NCBI GenBank assembly: GCA_013399115.1
Contig: VXAA01003301.1
Coordinates: 1 to 64,000 of the forward strand
Length of the DNA: 64,000 bases
Origin: Anseranas semipalmata
Taxonomy: Eukaryota; Chordata; Aves; Anseriformes; Anseranatidae
Reading direction: 5' to 3'
Position numbers and translations under genes: made by a program. Shown one piece after another: positions 60,928-64,000 of this stretch (position 1 is the stretch's first letter; each line of letters starts with the position of its first letter). Below the pieces are notes generated by a model. The model ran no database searches. It worked only from the letters and a program-made list of their open reading frames with translations, and was not told the origin of the DNA.

Positions 60928-63702
60928 AATTTGACACAAAATGAAAATGTTAAAAAAGAAGATTCCATCCCAATTCCAGGGGTGAATGTTGTTCTTCTTT
61001 AATCTGTATATAGTGTTTGGGCAGCTTTTCTTTTCTTATTTAGCTTCATTAAATGGTTAAATTGCCTTGCCAGTTGCTTTGTACTTGATTTGCCACTTAC
61101 TTATGCAGAGCTGTGTCTTTACTCTGTCACTGATTGATTCCTGTGTAGCTCTTGAACAAAAGGATTCTGAGCCAAAGTCCATGAAATTCAAGGTGTTTTT
61201 TTTTTTCCCTAGGCTTTTCCTCATGACCTATAGTATTACTTACCAGGAGTGTAATACAGCATAGATGTTTTGAGATTTGGCACGAAAATTGTCTTTTGAA
61301 TCACTTGCATTCTCTACTGGCAACACAAATAATGCCTTTGGAAAACATACAGGGACACCTTGCTGCCATTCTTTTCCTTGCCACATCTACTGTAGGAATT
61401 ACAGTGTCAGTTTTCTAAAGTGTTAATTTTATTTCCATTTGTGAGAATGCATATTTTCTGTGGAAATTTGAGCAGATGTTTTTGGTGTACCTTAGAAGAA
61501 ATGATGTAAAAAAAAAATTACAGTTTGCAGTGGCTGGGAGCTAAATCCTAACACCCTGTCCAGTTTGTTAAAGTAATCCTAATCTATGCAATGAGGTGGA
61601 GAGATATTAAATAGGGATGGAAAGCAGTCTGTTCTTAATTCTCACTGTTTCCATGGCAGATGAAACAAAGAGCAAGAGCAATGATAAGCATAAGCATTCA
61701 TGCAGTAGTTAGTGTAATGAGATTAATTGAAACCTTGATTATCTTCATTAAAATATTTCAGAAGTCATATGCGTAGTAATGCTTTATCTGAATCTGATCA
61801 TAGAAAAACTAAATAACCAAACTCTGAGGAGGCTATGAGGAAAAGGTGCTGGGACTTTTCCTCTTTTATAATTACCTTGTGAGTGTCTCAAAACCAGTGT
61901 GGGTAGAGATGTTTTTTTGTTTTCCAGTGCTATATTTCTTGTCCTACTGAAAACAGTTCTGTGATGAGTCTGCCAAGCCATTCTTGCTGAAAGGCTGTCT
62001 GAGAAAACCAAAACTATGGATTTTGTTATTTCCAGAATTTTTGTCTAGTTTTCAGAAATGATAATTTTGTCACCTGCAGTCCAGAATTGCATGAGCATGT
62101 GGTCACCATTTCTTCTCTCCCTGAAAGACAAAATATCCTACAGGGAGGTCGTACAAGCTGGGTCTCCCTCAATGATTCCTTCCAGGTACTGGAACTATTT
62201 GAAATGTGAACACTGCAAAGGTTCACATTTAAACAGACCCTTTAATTCTTTCTGTGAGTGGGACATCAGCAGTGGGAAAGATTTCCTCAATGTATGGCGT
62301 ATTTGATATAAACTAATATAAACAAAATGTCTGTGAATCGCAGGAACCCTGTGCATTTGTTGCCCTATACCAGTATTGCTGTATAGCTTGCAGTAGTGTG
62401 TAACCTGCATGATGTGGTAAGGTGCTTTGCTACTTCACACCAGCACTCTCAGTCACCTGTTAGTCACCAATCTCTAAATATTTGTGTTAAAATTCTCTTT
62501 GGAATTACATTTTCTTGGTACCATGCCTCATGCATCACTATGGAACTGCATAATTATGTCCTTTGCTCCCTTATTCTGTGGATGAAATAGCAATAATACC
62601 AGCACCTGGATTACTGATTTCCTTTGTTTGTTAGGACTGCAATGGGAGTACCACAATGTTCAGCATGTGCAGGGAAATTAGTTTGTGGACTCATAGCCTT
62701 ACTTCAGAAGTATAGTCAAGATGCTGCTGGAGAAGAGAGTGTCATTGTAAATGTCTTCTGCATGGCTGGAGTACAACATTGTGAGGGCAAAGCACTGTCA
62801 AACATATTCTGATGTTTAGCCACCAAGGCAACCTAAATACCAGTGTAAGGGGTTCTTTCTTCCAGGTCCTAGTGAATACACCTAGTGAGGCAGAAACCTA
62901 AGTCATACATGCATTTTATTTATTGTAAATGCACAGTGATGCAAAATCTTAAGAAATCCATTTAAGAATTGTTCTCTCTGCTCCATTAAAAACTGACATA
63001 ATCAAAAGAGACTGTAGACCAGGCAGTTAAATCAGTTTCTATGTTTCTTCTGTATTTGAGTCATCTGCTGAACTTAACCATTCATTTCAATTTACTGGTA
63101 CACTAGAAATTCTACCAAGCTGATAAAAGCAGAATCAATTTCTGGGGAGAAATCCAGAGCTCTGGCCTTGAGAATGAGATATTTCAGCACTCCTACCACA
63201 TGTGACAGCTAAGCAAATCTGTCCCTGGTGCTGATTTTATTAAATCCTTCTGTGCTTAGTAATAAAATACTGTCACCTTACCACTACCCATGGTGATGGC
63301 AGGGGAAGTCAGTGAAGACCCTCAATGCATTCATGACAGTTGGAAGATTTGCACATACTAAGAGAAAAAGTAATACAAGAGTCATCCAACAGCGTGCAGG
63401 TAGTGTGGTTAATTTACATCCTGAATGAATGTCTCGTGTATTCAGGAGCTGCCTTGAATAATAATTAATAAAATTGGTTTCAGAATGAAAGGATGAGTGT
63501 GCTCGTATCAAGACTCAGCCTCAGATTTGCTCCATAGTCCCACTGTTATTTGATCTGTTTCATACAGTGAAATACTGCAATTATCTCCTCTCCACAGGCT
63601 GAAAAACATGTATCTTACATGAACTCAGCTGAAGACAATATATCGTCAATTGTCTTCTTTGACACCAGATTGGTGCTCAGATTTAATTTCATTGAACTCT
63701 AG

Positions 63703-63725
63703 AAAAAAAAAAAAAAAAAAAAAAA
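63703..63725. repeat. Poly-A run
   Basis: About 23 A bases. No retroelement body is recognised directly before it. Confidence 0.85.
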
Positions 63726-64000
63726 TTGAATATAACCTGGATTATTGCANACTCTATCACTGCTTTGCTGTAGCTCATGCCTGCAAGCCCCTTGACAGGA
63801 ACACTCTCTGATTTGAAGGCTAAATGTAGCACTCATCCCTAGAGGTGTGGTCAAGTAGTAAACAAATAAGACTAAGGAAGTTTTTAGGAATTAGTATGTT
63901 TAGATTCATCTGAGATTTTTATTTTTTTTTTTCCCTGTAAGGTCTGCAAAAGATAAACTCAACAGCTTGATGCTTCTCCGTGCATAATTTCTTTGAGGGG

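Larger units (their letters stand above)
59858..64000. other. AT-rich DNA to the window end, no supported gene
   Basis: It contains an (AC)n run at 60908-60927, poly-A at 63703-63725 and an ambiguous base at 63750. One minus-strand frame (63284-63385) starts with a signal-peptide-like sequence and is discussed as a weak candidate. The other open frames are short and unrecognised. Confidence 0.5.

Noticed and set aside
57441..64000. SNCA coding exon downstream of the CpG island
   Set aside because: I looked for the conserved start (MDVFMKGLSK) on the plus strand and did not find it in the window.

Overview
This is a gene-poor stretch of vertebrate nuclear DNA, most likely from a bird. The main evidence is the repeat content. 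There are several CR1 LINE fragments, some ending in the avian-type 3' octamer repeat (ATTCTATG-like), and a solo LTR at about 41.0-41.5 kb that I recognise from many bird genomes. I cannot name the species. Positions 32591 and 63750 are ambiguous bases (N).

The only protein-coding gene I can support is multimerin 1 (MMRN1), on the minus strand. Six exons can be placed with splice sites and compatible phases: EMI part 1 (49431-49550), EMI part 2 (46995-47101), a short coiled-coil exon (37469-37642), a 1,980-nt coiled-coil exon (30537-32516), an EGF-like exon (23044-23190) and the C1q exon with the stop codon (21448-21869). Joined, they code for about 982 residues, equivalent to roughly residues 207 to the end of the human protein. 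The N-terminal exon(s) (signal peptide, Ser/Thr-rich region, adhesion tripeptide) are not visible and probably lie beyond 64,000. A short linker segment after the EMI domain could not be placed either. The EGF exon appears to use a rare GC donor (GC-AG intron).

Layout: 1-20,500 is downstream intergenic DNA with microsatellites, an unexplained 231-codon open frame (2671-3363) and a tail-to-tail pair of CR1 fragments (9688-10313). An old amniote-type CR1 (20507-20785) lies just past the MMRN1 3' UTR. 21,448-49,550 is MMRN1, whose introns hold a CR1, the LTR, a possible degenerate retroviral env-like frame (43102-43467) and MIR-like SINE fragments. 49,551-64,000 is either MMRN1 intron 1 or 5' flank. 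It contains a perfect 99-bp tandem duplication (50881-51078), four CR1 fragments and one compact CpG island (about 57050-57440). The CpG island is probably a promoter of something I cannot identify.

I found no exotic gene system, CRISPR array, tRNA or rRNA gene. The points most worth checking are the GC-AG intron, the CpG island with its downstream splice donor, the exact 99-bp duplication, the env-like frame and the long intergenic open frame.
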